Below, piece by piece: positions 6,052-7,078 of a DNA stretch of 7,078 nt (position 1 is its first letter; the number at the start of each line of letters is the position of its first letter). Origin of the DNA: JANOBD01 sp031411495 (GTDB taxonomy: Bacteria; Planctomycetota; Phycisphaerae; Tepidisphaerales; Tepidisphaeraceae); the NCBI GenBank assembly GCA_031411495.1, contig JANOBD010000139.1:1-7078 (forward strand), in the 5' to 3' direction. The notes beneath the pieces were generated by a model, which worked only from the letters and a program-made list of their open reading frames with translations, did no database searches and was not told where the DNA came from. The position numbers and the translations under genes were made by a program.

Positions 6052-6669
6052 TCAGACCGCCTTGAGCCGAGCCTCAATCCGCGGCATGACCCTTTGAACG
6101 CGCTCCACCGCCCGGCGGAGAAGGGCACCGCACTCTGCGTCCAAACCCGGCCGTCGGTCCGCATCCAACTCCGCAAGGTTCACGCGGACATTGTGGATCG
6201 CCGATCGCAATGCCGCCATCGCCAGTTCGCAGCAGACGGCCAGATCCGAGAGCAGCCAGCGATTGCTGTTCTCGACGGCCTGTTCGGCGAGCGTGAGGAT
6301 CGAGCTGGCCAGTGCCGCGATCGCGCGCGGCACGGCGACCGATCGATCGAGCGCGTCGGCAAGCCGCTTGGCTTTGTCGGCCGAGTCGGCCTCCTTCTTG
6401 ATCGTGTTGAACTCGCCGTAGGCTTCCTGATCTTCGACCATCAGTTCGAGCATCATCGCGCGGGCGCGGGTGAGTTCGTCGACGATCGGCTTGAGCAGGG
6501 GATCGAAGTGGGGCGTCGCCTTGCGGCCGATCGAGTAGTTCAGCACCATCTCGCCGATCGCGGCGGCCGTCGCGCCGCAGAGCGCGGCCACCGCGCCGCC
6601 GCCGGGTGTGGGCTGTTTTGCAGCCGTGGCGGAAAGGAAGGATTCGATCGGCGTCTTCGCGTCAAGCAT
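6052..6669 (-). CDS. Cyclodeaminase/cyclohydrolase family protein (formiminotetrahydrofolate cyclodeaminase-like)
   Basis: A stand-alone homologue of the cyclodeaminase domain of FTCD and of bacterial FchA. It is predicted to convert 5-formimino-tetrahydrofolate to 5,10-methenyl-tetrahydrofolate plus ammonia in cytosolic one-carbon metabolism. From ATG at 6669 it is 205 aa, the family's normal size, and mostly helical. Signatures are the glycine-rich folate-site motif PTPGGGAVAALCG (20-32), the DQEAY segment (80-84), VP at 113-114, SDLAV (141-145) and AIHNVRVNL (157-165). Some family members act on other substrates (the related methenyl-THF cyclohydrolase role), so the exact reaction is not certain. 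No histidine or glycine degradation genes are visible beside it. The start is ambiguous: ATG at 6669 is 13 nt from GGAGG (6683-6687), while TTG at 6678 (208 aa) is only 4 nt away. That ribosome site lies inside one arm of the inverted repeat at 6678-6728. The next gene begins 3 nt after its stop. Confidence 0.92.
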   Translation of the reverse strand: MLDAKTPIESFLSATAAKQPTPGGGAVAALCGATAAAIGEMVLNYSIGRKATPHFDPLLKPIVDELTRARAMMLELMVEDQEAYGEFNTIKKEADSADKAKRLADALDRSVAVPRAIAALASSILTLAEQAVENSNRWLLSDLAVCCELAMAALRSAIHNVRVNLAELDADRRPGLDAECGALLRRAVERVQRVMPRIEARLKAV

Positions 6670-6677
6670 GTTGTGCA

Positions 6678-6728
6678 ACGGGCCTCCGGAACGTTATTCA
6701 AAAGGAATCGCACGTGCCGGAGGCCCGT
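6678..6728 (-). promoter_or_regulatory. 12-bp perfect inverted repeat hiding the cyclodeaminase ribosome site
   Basis: ACGGGCCTCCGG (6678-6689, plus strand) is exactly mirrored by CCGGAGGCCCGT (6717-6728), with a 27-nt loop. In minus-strand RNA the upstream arm begins about 10 nt after the response-regulator stop codon and carries CCUCC; the downstream arm carries the GGAGG of the cyclodeaminase gene. Folding would therefore mask that site. No T tract follows on either strand, so it is a poor intrinsic terminator. The loop also contains the 8-nt palindrome GCACGTGC (6710-6717), overlapping the arm by one base. Confidence 0.6.
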
Positions 6729-6737
6729 GCCGCACAT

Positions 6738-7078
6738 CTACTGTGTATCCGTCGGTGTATCGATCGTCTCGTCCTGTTCGATCTCATTCAGGTACGTCAG
6801 CGCGCGTTCGAGTTCGCTCTTGAGGTGGCGGACGCGCAGCAGGCTCTTCACCCGGGTCAGCAGCTCGATCTTGTTCACCGGCTTGCTCACGAAGTCGTCC
6901 GTGCCGCACTCGTTGGCCTGCTCGATGTCTCCCAGCTCGTTGAGGGCCGTCACCATCAGCACCTGGATGTCGCGGGTCTTCGGGTCGCCCTTGAGCCGGC
7001 GGCACACCTGAAAGCCGCTCATCTGCGGCATCATGATGTCCAGCAGGATCAGGTCGGGGTTGTGCTCGGCGACCTTGC
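6738..7078 (-). CDS. Response regulator receiver domain, C-terminal part (5' truncated by window)
   Basis: This is a two-component receiver (CheY-like) domain that would be phosphorylated by a partner histidine kinase in the cytosol. The frame is open to the window edge, which supplies 14 further codons before the Met at 7034. Visible landmarks are LILLDIMMPQMSG, whose Asp (codon 7040-7038) is the phospho-acceptor by homology, VTAL with the conserved Thr, the acidic DD of CGTDDF, and the conserved Lys in SKPVNKIELLTRV. After the last receiver helix there are only about 30 residues (HLKSELERALTYLNEIEQDE and a Thr/Asp-rich tail), ending at TAG (6738-6740). So there is no C-terminal output domain such as DNA-binding or GGDEF, although an N-terminal one could lie outside the window. 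The receiver most resembles those of PleD-type and hybrid signalling proteins. The kinase is not visible. Confidence 0.94.
   Translation of the reverse strand, partial: KVAEHNPDLILLDIMMPQMSGFQVCRRLKGDPKTRDIQVLMVTALNELGDIEQANECGTDDFVSKPVNKIELLTRVKSLLRVRHLKSELERALTYLNEIEQDETIDTPTDTQ

Noticed and set aside
5524..7011. A 495-codon open frame on the plus strand
   Set aside because: It runs antisense through the cyclodeaminase, zinc-ribbon and response-regulator genes, all of which have clear family motifs. Its product is Arg/His/Ala-rich without recognisable motifs, as expected for a shadow frame in GC-rich DNA.

Overview
This is a GC-rich bacterial segment that looks like ordinary chromosome rather than a phage, plasmid or genomic island. 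Several small or hypothetical proteins (the 171-aa, 85-aa and 94-aa products) have the look of families I associate with Planctomycetes. A planctomycete or close relative is my best guess, but it is an inference from protein style and there is no rRNA or marker gene to prove it.

Layout. Positions 1-734 (+) carry the C-terminal two thirds of a class II fructose-bisphosphate aldolase, cut by the window edge and followed by a strong GC hairpin (781-811). A small uncharacterised gene follows at 915-1199 (+). Everything else is on the minus strand. Read in the direction of transcription, this starts with the end of a receiver-domain response regulator (7078-6738). Next come a formimino-tetrahydrofolate cyclodeaminase-type protein (6669-6052) and, 3 nt later, a small zinc-ribbon-like protein (6048-5791). 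A 168-bp gap containing a ~101-bp imperfect palindrome separates these from a tight three-gene unit: a hypothetical protein (5622-5107), a lipoprotein (5106-4198) and a flippase-like multi-spanning membrane protein (4197-2641). In that unit each stop codon is directly followed by the next GTG start. A separate gene for a membrane-anchored periplasmic sugar-binding-type protein (2404-1328) has its own strong ribosome site and a candidate extended -10 promoter.

How the genes may work together. The three-gene unit is the clearest functional group: a lipoprotein plus a lipid-flippase-like membrane protein suggests a role in the cell envelope. The cyclodeaminase and zinc-ribbon genes are probably co-transcribed, possibly with the response regulator, and a 12-bp perfect inverted repeat hides the cyclodeaminase ribosome-binding site. 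The sugar-binding protein has no transporter partners here.

I see no CRISPR array, tRNA, rRNA, insertion sequence or defence system. The most noteworthy non-coding items are the 101-bp palindrome at 5679-5779 and the hairpin at 6678-6728.
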